Part shown: one piece after another, positions 1-10,989 of the stretch
Numbering within the stretch: the stretch's first letter is position 1
Layout: every line of letters starts with the position of its first letter
Origin: Lepturacanthus savala
Taxonomy: Eukaryota > Chordata > Actinopteri > Scombriformes > Trichiuridae
Reading direction: 5' to 3'
Length of the DNA: 64,000 bases
NCBI GenBank assembly: GCA_030544235.1
Contig: CM060469.1
Span: forward strand, 14,998,017-15,062,016
Notes under the pieces: generated by a model
Seen by the model: the letters and a program-made list of their open reading frames with translations, nothing else
Databases searched by the model: none
Told to the model about the DNA's origin: nothing
Made by a program: the position numbers and the translations under genes

Positions 1-686
1 AGCCACTCACCGGTGTCCAGAACAGATGGAAAACAGACGTTTCTTTTTTTTTTTTTTTTTGATCCGTGGCTCCGAACACATTCCCAAATCAGTGATCATA
101 TCACACTCAATGCCAGCTGTAGTATCCAGTGACAGTACATTCTGTTTAATTAACAGCAGACTAATGACTGGGAAGACACACATGCAATTGCCTACCCGAA
201 TCTGATATATAAAAACAATTAAATCAGAAAGATGAAACACACACTGTACATAAATACATAATCAATTACCCATTAACTAAAAATGTCCTATCAGCATGGA
301 ACCCATTCACTCATTTGTTCTTTCTCAGTGTTACAAACCTCAGGTTTTTAATTATGAGCCACGAGCTATATGCTATATATAGAGGGGTCATCATAGGTCA
401 CTTTGGTAATACCTTATTCCAAAGCAAGGCTGCTTCAGTCATGTAGCTTTTGGCCATTCAGTATTTTTTACTTCTTGCAGCAAAGGCAGCTGGAGTCTTG
501 AGGACAGTTTCACATGGCTTCATTGTTTGAAGAAAGAGCACTCCTGGATCTTGTGAGAGGCCTTAAGACTCTATGAGGTGGCTAGAAGGAAGGGAACAAA
601 GGGAGATGAAGATTAGCCAGCTAGTAGCTACAATGAGTTGCAGGTTGTTTGTTTTTTTAAAGGATGAGGATGGCGTTATTCTATAT

Positions 687-879
687 TAGAGCTGGGCAAT
701 GTATGTATATGTAACTGTTCCAGATGGTCTATTATGTTAATTTACCCACTCCTTCATTATGTCTACAATCCTGATAATTATTTAGCATTTTCACAATATT
801 GTGACAATATTGTTATTGATGTATTTGGTAAAAAAAAAAATATAGTGACATTTGATTTTGTTCATATCGCCCAGCCCTA
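687..879. mobile_element. short hAT-like non-autonomous element
   Basis: The ends form inverted repeats: TAGAGCTGGGCAATGT on the left, and on the right the complement of TAGGGCTGGGCGATATG. The 8-base flanks ttctatat and tcatatat agree at 6 of 8 positions, as expected for an old hAT target duplication. The AT-rich inside, with its CAATATTGTGACAATATTG palindrome, is too short to code for a transposase. I recall this end sequence from abundant teleost repeats. Confidence 0.75.
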
Positions 880-1373
880 TCATATATTTTTCTTATTGTC
901 AACAAACCCCCGCCTGACTTCCTGACCCGGTTTGTGGTTTCAAGCTCATTCGTTACTACTGAAGACGTAAATCTTTAAACGCAGGACACAAACATGTAGT
1001 GACATTTGCCATTTAATTCAGAGAAAGCCTCTAATTTTCTCAAACAGCAGGGCATTGTACCTTTTCTGAAACATTTCTAAAAGTAAGTTGTCAGTGACCA
1101 TTTCCAGTTTTAAATTAATACACATTCAGTGTCCTATTAAGAATTAACTACCTGGGAGAGACTCAAACTAAACAAATACTGTGTCCAAGTTCATAACAAC
1201 TAATTAATGTGCCAACTAGTGCAACAATATGGTTCATTGGTGCCTTTTCAATAGTTTTTTGAGCTCTATGATGGAGGATAATAATTAGTGTATAATTTTT
1301 AGTGTAATCGATTCCTTGTTGAATTTGTTGACAGTAAGACAAATAAAATTGCTACGGTATTTAGCCATTGAAA

Positions 1374-1379
1374 TTTATT
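1374..1379 (-). other. possible poly(A) signal for reep1
   Basis: AATAAA on the minus strand about 300 bases past the stop at 1675. It supports a reep1 transcript ending here only if the last exon is not spliced onward at 1762. A single hexamer is weak evidence. Confidence 0.25.
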
Positions 1380-1674
1380 AATGAGTACCGGTTCATTCAT
1401 GGGACTCATTTATATGCAAATGAAAATTATTATCAGGGGGTGAAAAACATGTCTGAGTCAATCAACCACATTGTCCTTTACTCATGCTGCATTTCCAAAC
1501 ACGTGAGCCATTGCAATCACACATTCATTTGAACGATAATCCCAGTAAAACAAACACATGATTCAGATTCATCAGTGCAGAAATCGTATTAGAAGCCAGA
1601 CTCTCCACAGTTGCGGATGAACTGAGCCGTGATGATTCATTTTATCTACACGGCGATTAAAAAAAAAAAAAAAA

Positions 1675-4600
1675 TTAGTGGATCAGTAAGTAAATCGCCA
1701 CTCTCAAGGGGCAGTTAGGATCAGGCAGCAGCTGAGCAGCCATGTTGACGAGGCGGTATACCTCAGGAGCCTTCCTCTTAATCAGCCTGAGCTGCGGAGA
1801 GCACGACGCTGTCTGCAACGCACTTCCTACCTCCTCAGGCTGCTCCGGAGCTGGGGGAGAGGGAGGTGGAGAAGGTGTGGAGGGCAAGGAGGACTGGGGG
1901 GTCAGGGAGGGACTGGGGGTTGCGGACTCAGTCTGGGGCTCAGAGGGTAAAATAGTCTTGGACGGCGACTCCTGGGGCTCCCATTGGTCTAACCCCAACA
2001 CCTCATACTCAGTCATGTCAAAATCTGTATCGTGGAAATGGGTTGTTGGGAGGAACGAAACAATAAGAAAGAATAAAAGTCTTTGGCTTACTGAACTGAC
2101 AGCCACAAACCTTTTCGTATAATCACTGTGACAGTTGCAGCTGAGTTTTGTCAGCAGGGATTATAACAATTCATATCAGAATGCATTATTGTTCTCCAGA
2201 CCACAGAGCAGAGGCTAAATAGGAAGTTTCCAATTTAGCTGCAGTACAAACAATACTAACAAGCCTGGCCTTATTAAGATTCCACCGTTTTTCAGCATCT
2301 GCGTGGTCGTATCCACTCTACATTTCCACGTCATCTAACACAGCAACAGGAGAAATATAAAACATACCTTTAACAGTAAGCTGGAAATGTGAGAATAAAG
2401 GAAGAGTCTGCTGGTAAGCTATATTTTTCTTATTGTCAAACAAATCCCATGAAATCACTAAAAAAATTGTCTCTATCGAACTTAATTTTCCCCCAATGCT
2501 ACTTATACACATCAGTGAGCCACATTGTCTCATTGGGTGACATTTTTCCTGTTTCATAACTAACATGAGCATTGTGGTTTATTTTAATTCAATCCCACAC
2601 ACAGTTTAAAGTATTCTTTAAAAGTATTTGCTTCCATTTGCTTAAAATTGCACTGCCCAGCAGTTTTAGGAAAGTACTTAACATTAAAAAAATGTATGTA
2701 TGTATTTGTGACCTTTAACCTTTAACAAAAAAAAAAGTACCTGATTAGGAATGAATGGGCGACCACAACAGGGTACAAAGGTCAGAAAGGATTGTGAAAT
2801 AAACATGGCTGGTTTTGTCTTAACATGGGAGCTTTTAATAATAATAAAAATGATAGGATAACAACAGACTTATCCTTATAAATTATTGAGAATTCCTGAA
2901 AGCAGAACAGTAGAATATACACAGCAGATATTATCCCTTTTTAATAAAAAAGGTCATTTGTCCCTAAAATGCACAGCTATATTTAGTGATGTCTCATTTT
3001 ATTTACAAAGGAACAATTATTAACAGTTCCAGAAAACAATCTACAACTGTTGCTGCACGAAGTTAAACTGGGAACAAATCCCTTGCAGCCTCATGTGAGC
3101 TTTATCACAGGATGGTAAAGCCTGGCAGCCCCGACAGGCCTGACATGTTCCAAACAGGAAGGCAGGGCTGAAGTTAGGGGGCCACTCAGGAAAGCTGAGG
3201 TACTAAACAATATCTGCTGGCTTTAAACAAGCTCGAGCAGGAAGACAGAAATCTACATGATAATCTGGGTTACAAAAACCCAACGTGCACTGCTGTGGTG
3301 CATTATCGCTGTGCCATTATTGTGCTTGTGTGTGTGTGTATGGCTGAAGTCCTTCTCTACAGCGGCTGTGTCTATAAACATCAGTCAGCCATTAGTGTCT
3401 CCTCACCCTTGTTGTAACTCTCTGACTTGCTGCGCATCATAGACCTTGTCCGGTGCTGTGCTGGTGCCGGCTGTGTGGTGCCAGAGCCGGGGCCGTCTTG
3501 GTCGGACTGGTAGGAAGACAGGTCCTGCATGCTGAAACTCCTCAGTCTGTCAGACAGGACTCCTTGACTCTTTGAACAAAAAGAACACCAGGTATTTATT
3601 TTAGTGGCAATGAGGCAGTTTAGCATGGCAATAGTGGGTCTTTTAAATAGAACACACACATTTAAATATCTATTCAATAGACCTTCCTCATTATGTGGAT
3701 GGCCAGAAAACAATGAACTTATAACCCGTACCTCCAACTACCCTCTACTGTGCCCCCAGGTCAATACAAAACAAATGTCCAGAGTCTGCAGTACCTTTGT
3801 TGCAGCCATGACTGCAGCTGTGGCCGCGACATTCAGCCCTTTTCTCCCAAAGTGCACCAGCGTGTCATAGCTTTTGTCCTTCGCCTGGCAGATATAGTCA
3901 TCGATATCCTGGCACAAGTGCAAAAACAACCACATGAGCACAGCAGCATCACTCGCTCGTAATCAGCGCATGACTCGTTATTTCACACAAGTGCTGGTTA
4001 TATCGCTCAATTGCATTGTTTAATTACGGGGCTCCTGATCTACGCAAAACTCACTCATTTGTTTCCTGATTCACACTGGAAAAAGGAGAGTACATTTTCT
4101 CCCTGCTGCTCCAGTGAAAAAACATCTTCAATAGCTAAACTGGAAAAGTGAATTGCCACAAAGGCACTTTTGTTCTCCAGATAGCAGAGAAACTCAAATT
4201 GTGTTAGTCACAAAAGCACACACGTCAATTTAAAGCCTGGGCTGAATATTTTCCTCCACAGCCTCTCCTTGAACTGCACAGGAGGAAGCAACAGAGGAAG
4301 AGATTTCACCTTTTCTTTTGAGGAAAGCGTGGGATGAACGAACTTCCTGTAGAGCACACTGGAACCTTTAGTGTAAGGGGACAGTAACCACACCACAAAG
4401 GCTATCTTCAGCTCATAGTAGAAAGGAAGCCTGCAACGTAGACACAAAAGGGTGGAACAAGTCCGATGGTAAAATGCATTGGAAAACATCTTTTACATGG
4501 GAGTGACAAAACGTTACAGCCAAGCATTTCAAACAAATATAATCATCGAGACACGCAAGGTCACTTACCAACAAAGGAACATATCTGTAAATACCTCCAC

Positions 4601-6403
4601 AGCAGTGAATATGGCAAATATTATCCAGTACATCATCCATTTCACCTAAAATATAACAGAACAGTGAAAGATCATTTACAGACCTAGATATAACATCTTG
4701 TGGAATCATGTGTGTTGGGTGTCCCGGACATAATTTAATCAAAAAACAAATTCAATACTCACATATTCTCTCACATCTTTCGATTTCACCGCTTTATAAG
4801 ATGAGTAGGCAGGATATAGTGTACCAAACACGAGTCTGGAGGAGAAAAATGTGCCAAAAGCAAAAAAAAAAAAAAAAAGTGCATGATGAGCATATGAAAG
4901 CAAGGCGTTTTCTGATGTGATATGTATTTGTGGTAATATTATAAACTGGTTTAAGCTGATAATATCGACCTTTGAAAAACATATATAACCAGGGTCAAAT
5001 GTTTTATTTCCCCCTGTGAATTAATATGAAACGTGGATTAATGTAACCATACTCCATAATTAAAAGTTGCTTTGGTACGTATCATATACATTATGAACAG
5101 GTGACATCTGTAAAAAAAAAAAAAATCTGAGAACAGAAACTTCATTTCCGCCCTTCAAGAGAGAAATTGCCAAACCAACGGTGCGTAAAAGTGCGCCATG
5201 GATGATTTGGCTAAACAAGCTTTCCGGGGTGGCAAACTGAAAGGAACAGGAGATAAAATTAGCTCACACATGTCTTATTTTCTTCTTCTGAAATTTCTAT
5301 TCGCGTATAGACACCTGTGCTGCAGACAGGGCCCAGTTGAATTGCCACACAGCCAGGCAACAGCTGAGAGTGAGACCTGATCAAATTACTGACCCACATC
5401 GTGTCGCACCACTCGGGCCTGACCGGATAACTGAGTCTAACAGAGTTTAGAAAGGCCACACAACAAAAATATATCGACGCAATTAGACCTTTCTGATGGA
5501 GACTGGAACCCCCGAATGACCCAGCGAGCAGGTTTTGAACATCCAGGGTATAAGCAGCAACATCTGTCTATGTCTTGTAGGCTATATTTAATTGCCTCAC
5601 TATTTTGAGGTTTGGGCCTGCGTCTCTAATGGCGCTGATTCATACTTTGTGCAGGCAAAAATAACACAGATCCGATTGTGTATTTGATTTTAATTCCCGA
5701 GGATACATGCAGACTCATGCTTTATGACATGAATAACTCTCACATCGCAACCTGAGAACACTGACCCATCCCTTTTGTTTTTTTTCCTCCTCCAGTATGG
5801 GACATAAACACCGACTACAGCTCCACTCAGAGACCCCTCCTGTTATTCAGTCACCAAGCCACTGATTGACATTTAGCCCTTTCGCCGTGAAAAGACGCCT
5901 TTGATTTCTGGGTCTGACTCACAATATCATTTGACGGATGACAATTGATTATTCGGCCAATCACGTCACCTCTTTGTCTGCAATGAAGAGGGGGGAAAAA
6001 CAGCCACTTGATAAACACAAAGAGTGCCAGGCTTACTGTGCTGCCAGCCTGTTTAAAAATACAGTACAGGCCCAGGATCAGCATTCCTGCTCCAAATGGC
6101 AAATTACCATCCCGCGGAATTAAGACTAATTTTCCGCAAAACACTGATACACGGCCATCTGCTCCACTGACATCTGATTCTGGTTAAATATTAAGACAAA
6201 TTGCGGGCGTGTACTGTAAAACGCGTCGCTTCTGCGCCGTCAATGAGCGGTTCGAATCCCCCCCCCAACCCTTCTCCCCCGGCAACAACCTGCAACAACC
6301 TGCAATCGCAGTGTATTAACATCACAGACTGTTTCGGAGCATGAGAAATTATTTAAAAAAAATACACTTACACCACAAGTCTAGAGATGATCCAGGAGAC
6401 CAT
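1675..6403 (-). CDS. reep1: REEP1, receptor expression-enhancing protein 1 (ER-shaping; C-terminal end uncertain)
   Basis: Coding exons, in transcript order: 6403-6372, 4835-4763, 4645-4569, 4430-4310, 3908-3795, 3569-3407 and 2024-1762 or 2024-1675. All introns are GT-AG and phases match. The protein starts MVSWIISRLVVLVFGTLYP and continues with the TB2/DP1/HVA22 hydrophobic hairpins, then YRKFVHPTLSSKEK, a helix containing NVAATAAVMAATK, and RLRSFSMQDL. SSKEK and the NVAATAAVMAA stretch fit REEP1 better than REEP2-4, and the neighbour chmp3 agrees. REEP1 family proteins sit in tubular ER, bend membrane and contact microtubules; human REEP1 is a spastic paraplegia gene. The oddity is the tail: after residue 193 an extra exon adds a Pro/Ser-rich stretch ending near RLIKRKAPE. 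There a GTATAC donor (1761-1756) could splice to an exon not found here. Without that splice, the frame stops at 1675 and gives 309 residues. Confidence 0.9.
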
Positions 6404-8058
6404 TGCGCTGGAGAGGCGAAAGGACGCGCTGTCTGCGGGGAGGAGTTTCCTCCAGATGACAGGCGCGTCCAGGCGGCAGCGTCTGGACGCACACAGGCGG
6501 CAACGTGATGCGGGATAAACAGACTATAACTGTTATCCATAGATGGCAGTGTTGCGTTACGCAAACAACACCTCAGGCCGGGGATGAAGCTGACTTCATG
6601 GCAGCCGCTGCGTTCATATGGGATAGGATTTTTACGCATGGACTGGTTTAACATGTATATTTATCTATCTGCATCAAAGCCGACATGACACAAACCAGAC
6701 CCAGGACCGTTCCTGTGAGTCAGCTTATGGGAACTGATGAAACGACCTTATTTAGAGACATGCACCGATAGATTGCAACTGCAGTTTTCAGTATTAGTTC
6801 ATTTGCGTATTATATAATAAGTGAATGTGGAAAAATAATGTAGTGAAATGCGTCTATTGCAGTTTTCCATAACTTAAGGTGCACATTGTCAATTATCTGT
6901 CTAAAAAGAGGAAATATGTTTACAATGATGTAACAGATACATGTAACAAATTATATATTAGGTTATGTTCATTTAATCAACCCAAATAAACTAAATTAAT
7001 GAAGCTCTTGAACTTTGTTACCATAGGATGCTAATTTTATGGTAGCTGATAATGTAAGACCCACCTGAAAAATATAATTATGTAATTAATAAAAAAAAAT
7101 GGTTGCATTTGGGGCTTCTGGGAAAATTGCAGGCTTCTCTCTGTGGCATTCAGCTTGATATCATGCAATAGATTCAGATTACATAACAGAAGCTTTTAGT
7201 CTATACATATGCAAATAAGCAACTAGAGGGGTCTGAAAAATGAGTGTGAAAATGCTCCTGAGAGAGACATTATCTTAACCTCTGGTGACTAAACCTGAGA
7301 GCAGTTACGGCATGAGAGCAACCTCAGCTTTGTCCAGCCTCTGTCCTACATACTGGAGCCAGAGAACAGAGGCGAGGTTTTGTTACTGTACAACAAAAGC
7401 AGCAGAGGGCGGGCTGTGGCTGGTAGAAATCTAATCTTTGTGTGCATATTAAAGCCGAGGAAATGGCTTCAGCTCCTTCTAAAATAAATAAGGAAAACAT
7501 ACACCTCGACAAGTTATTGCATGACGCAAGGCTATTCCCATGATCTCACGGATGAGACATCAAAAACCCTGAAATGATGCGAAATCTGATTTCTGACACA
7601 GAAATCAGATTTCTGTGTCGCATCTCATTATTGGCAAAATGTGGTCCCTGAACTACAGGATGATGCAAAGCAGCACTGACAGGCATTTAACTCTTCACTG
7701 CACATATAGTTTAGTTTCAGAACTTCTGAGGAAGCTGTTTTGTGTGTAGATGTTTGTTTCAACCAAATCAGATGTCTGTGACTGTGCAGTACACATTCTG
7801 ACCTGCTGAGTGAGCTGTTGCTTGCCAGCAGGTTCAGATTTCTGAAAGGGTTATTCCCAATGTGAACATAGCTGATATTTAGGGGTTTATAGAATTGTAC
7901 CTTCTGATATACCTGTATTTACTTTTTTATTCATAGACACATTGATAGAAAGAACACAGAATGAATGATGAAAGCAAATTTCTGATACCCTTGTTAAAGC
8001 TTCAAACAGACGAGATAACATTCTTCATATCAGCCACAGGCACCTTTGTTCTTAAAAT
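6404..8058. other. reep1 5' flank and chmp3-reep1 intergenic region
   Basis: Sequence at 6404-6520 is GC-rich and likely holds the reep1 5' UTR and promoter; I see no TATA box. The remainder is AT-rich, with a nested palindrome at 7575-7625. No open frame looks conserved. Confidence 0.5.
7575..7625. repeat. nested imperfect palindrome
   Basis: Perfect 14-base arms AAATCTGATTTCTG (7582-7595) and its complement (7599-7612) surround a 3-base loop. The outer sequence also pairs (GATGCGA with TCGCATC) once a 7-base gap is allowed in the left arm. It may be the remains of a longer hairpin element. Confidence 0.65.
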
Positions 8059-8064
8059 TTTATT
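8059..8064 (-). other. possible chmp3 poly(A) signal
   Basis: AATAAA on the minus strand about 900 bases past the chmp3 stop. It would give a 3' UTR of about 0.9 kb, covering 8040-8960, where no other gene is seen. Confidence 0.4.
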
Positions 8065-8960
8065 TCCTTGTTTTGTCCCCACTCACATAGAAAAATTATA
8101 CACACAATACTTCCACAATACATAAGTCCTGCACTAACCGAGCTTTTCCACTTTCTTTGCATCTTCTTGCCAAGAAGGAAAACAACCGTGATACAAAGTC
8201 AAACATTTAACAAGCTGAATGTTAATGCAAAAAAAACGGTTAGGGCTGTATGCGTGCATTTTTCTGATAAGTGTACTTTACATGTAGGGCAATATTTAGT
8301 AGAGATACATTTTATCTGTACAGAAAATTAACTATCAAAAAGAAAATAAAAGCCACCTATAACCTATAGTGTTTTAGAAAAATGTAGGCTTACTGGTATA
8401 CAGAACAGCTGTTGCTTTACAAAATGTATCCTAACATTAGAACCACTGCTGAATAATGACCTAGGATGATGATTTGCACTGAACATTTCTGGAGGATGAT
8501 TTCCATCAACAGTTGCTCTATTATTTGTTTGGAACAGGAATACCAAAGTACGTCCACCGGCAGTCCATAACTTAGGACAGAAGAATATGATGAAGCACTG
8601 TAGGCACAGCAGGCTTTTCATACATACATTATATACACTTTCTTAAACCTTCTGTTTGACTTTGGATAATAGACTTACCGAGGGTCAACCCTGATAATAA
8701 AAGACAAATCAAAAAGAACAAACATACATTTTTCTTCTGGCTGAGTAAGACCAAACGGTTTGTAAAAAAGTTTTTTTTTTTTTTTTTTTTAAAGACAAAT
8801 AACTGTCATAGCACAAAGTTAACCCCAAATGATAATGTGAGATAATTGCAATACGAAGCAAAGAGAGAGGACGCTCAGAGCTGTAAACCCTGCACCGAAA
8901 TTGTCTCTGTCCATAGAGGGAGTGAACAAACAGACTTTGACAGAACAGTGGAAGTTCACC

Positions 8961-10869
8961 TTAGCTCCTAAGAGCTGCCAATCTAGACTGCATCGCTTCA
9001 ATGTCCTCCTCCGACTCCTCATCTGAAGCCGCAGTGGCTCCCGCAGGCTCCATTTCTGGCAGGGCGTCCGTGACTTTGCTCGGCGCTTTGCCAAGGGCAC
9101 CTAACGGAGCAAACGCAACCATGAAACGTGATTTTCAGAGAAACCAATCAACCTCTGGTTCCAATTGAAAAGTTAGATACCAAAACAGGAAAGTAACGAT
9201 GTGTTGTCATTTATTTTAATAAATCTCTTCACCTGCTGTGATCTCAAAGAGGATCTTGTCCACTTCCGCCTCTGCCGCTTCCTCCATCTCCTCTCCATCT
9301 TCCATGCTTTCAAATGTGTCTTCCAGCATTTCTTCAATGATGCCGGCCTGAAGGATGAAAACGATGTAATGAAGAAATAATGTCAGCAGCATTGTTCCGA
9401 TTTAGTAGAAACCTGATTATAAAAATAAGTATTTATACGTGTTTGACACTGCTACTGACCTTCATCATCTCCTTCGATAGCTCCCTCATGGTGGCCTGGA
9501 TCTCTGGGACCTTGACAAGGCTCTGCATGGCTTTCATGACTTCTGTGCTCTTCTGCAGCGCCCCAGCTACACGCAGTACAGCTAGAGACACACAAATATG
9601 TTGCCTTCACACACACTAACACACAGCATATTGTGTTCTTATGATAAAAAAGCAAACTGTTTTACTGATTACAATAAGGGATTTTACATGATTGAAATTA
9701 AAGTCATTTTGCCCAGTGTCTAAACTCACAGAGCTGATTCTTCATGCTGAGTAGCACAGAGTTCATGTGAGCTTTTGAAGCATAAAGTTTGGAGACGGCT
9801 CGTTTTGACTGAATCATCTCCTTTGCCAGGATCACACACACATCCTTTTGGCCCTTTTTGGCAGCGTCTTTGATGGACCTTTTAACTTTTTCTTCTTCTC
9901 TTTGAATATCTGAAACAAAAGGGCATGTGATTACATACACAACATGAATCTAATGTCATTCAACAGCAAAAATAAGACACCGTCCCCAGTGTTAAGTCAT
10001 TTATACTTAATTTTGTTCTGGGAAACAATCCAATGTGATAACTCAGTAGATGTGATTTCAAATTAGTGTGTTTTTGTTTTTCTCAATTTTCTGTTGTGCA
10101 TTAAGATACTCTCATTACATGGAAAAACATTAAGTAGTGCTGCAGCTAAGCCTTATAATGATAGGAAAAGCTGTACTTCAATTAGAACTAAAGTAATTAT
10201 TGTTCACATAGTTAAAAATAGAGAATATCCCTAAAAACAGATGAAAGTAAATGTATTAATTAGATGGTCATTTTACATTTAAAAGTAGTTTTTTTTACTT
10301 TACCTCGAATTTGTCTGTCAATCACTCTCATTTCCTTCCTGATCTTTTGAGACCACTCATTGATCTGAAACGATACACATTGATCATTCAGACAGCAGGA
10401 ACTTTGCCCTTACAGTTCAATATGTTTTCACAGACACCTGAAACATTAACATTACTTAGCTACAAGTCATTTTTATAAAAGTTAAAACACTGTAGAGAAA
10501 ATGTCTCCGCTGAAGCGCAACAACCTCAGTTTGTTTACATCGAGGCTGCTGCTATTTGCTAACTAACGTTAGCTCGTCGGTGGATTTTTCACATAAACAA
10601 TGAGTGAAACGTTAAAAAATGTCGAATTAACGCTGACTCACACTGACATTTACCTCCAACTAAACTAACACGAGCTACTCGGCTGTCAAGAAGCAGCAAC
10701 AGATTGGACCAAGACAGCGGACTTTAATGACAGCTAACGATAGCGAGTTAGCGCGAGGCGCTTTCTGTTTTAGCGCGAGCCCAACTCTCAGAGACAACTC
10801 GGCTGTTCGGTAGTCAGTGCTTACCAGGTCCTTTGGTGGTTTATCCGGTGTTCTGCCGAACAGTCCCAT
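8961..10869 (-). CDS. chmp3: CHMP3 (VPS24), ESCRT-III core subunit
   Basis: Six coding exons: 10869-10825, 10364-10304, 9909-9730, 9581-9460, 9347-9233 and 9100-8961. They join in frame to 663 bases, 220 residues plus stop (human 222). The protein begins MGLFGRTPDKPPKDL, then a basic helical hairpin (INEWSQKIRKEMRVIDRQIR and DIQREEEKVKRSIKDAAKKG), the helix ending in KEMMKAGIIEEML, and an acidic C-terminal third. The final IEAMQSRLAALRS is an MIT-interacting motif of the kind bound by VPS4 and deubiquitinases. CHMP3 co-polymerises with CHMP2/CHMP4 on the cytosolic face of membranes in multivesicular-body sorting, cytokinesis and membrane repair. The start is fixed by the invariant MGLFG. No frame damage is seen. 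The first exon lies in a GC-rich stretch without a TATA box, with an ETS-like CACTTCCTG at 10961-10969. Confidence 0.97.
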
Positions 10870-10899
10870 GGTGAGTACCTCGTTAAACGTCAAGCTAAC
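10558..10899. promoter_or_regulatory. GCTAAC/GTTAGC word cluster around chmp3 first exon
   Basis: The near-palindrome GCTAACTAACGTTAGC lies at 10558-10573 in chmp3 intron 1. Further words are GCTAAC at 10733, GTTAGC at 10747 and GCTAAC at 10894, on both sides of the first coding exon. Similar clusters lie by the plk4 and itpk1 starts. Function is unknown; the regulatory label is inferred from position only. Confidence 0.4.
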
Positions 10900-10989
10900 C
10901 TACCTGACTGACTAAAAACTAGCTGGGTAGCTCAGCTTGTTCTACCAGCGCTTATGTCGTCACTTCCTGTTTGTGGCTCCTCGGCTCGA

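Larger units (their letters stand above)
1..1674. other. downstream flank or last intron of reep1, no gene recognised
   Basis: AT-rich sequence with A/T runs at 41-60 and 1660-1674 and the short transposon at 687-879. I searched the minus strand for a basic REEP-like terminal exon and did not find one. If reep1 splices onward at 1762, this is intron and the last exon lies left of the window. Confidence 0.5.

Noticed and set aside
6249..6259. GGTTCGAATCC, a perfect tRNA B-box
   Set aside because: The flanking bases cannot form a T stem (GAGCG against CCCCC), and no A box or cloverleaf is found upstream.
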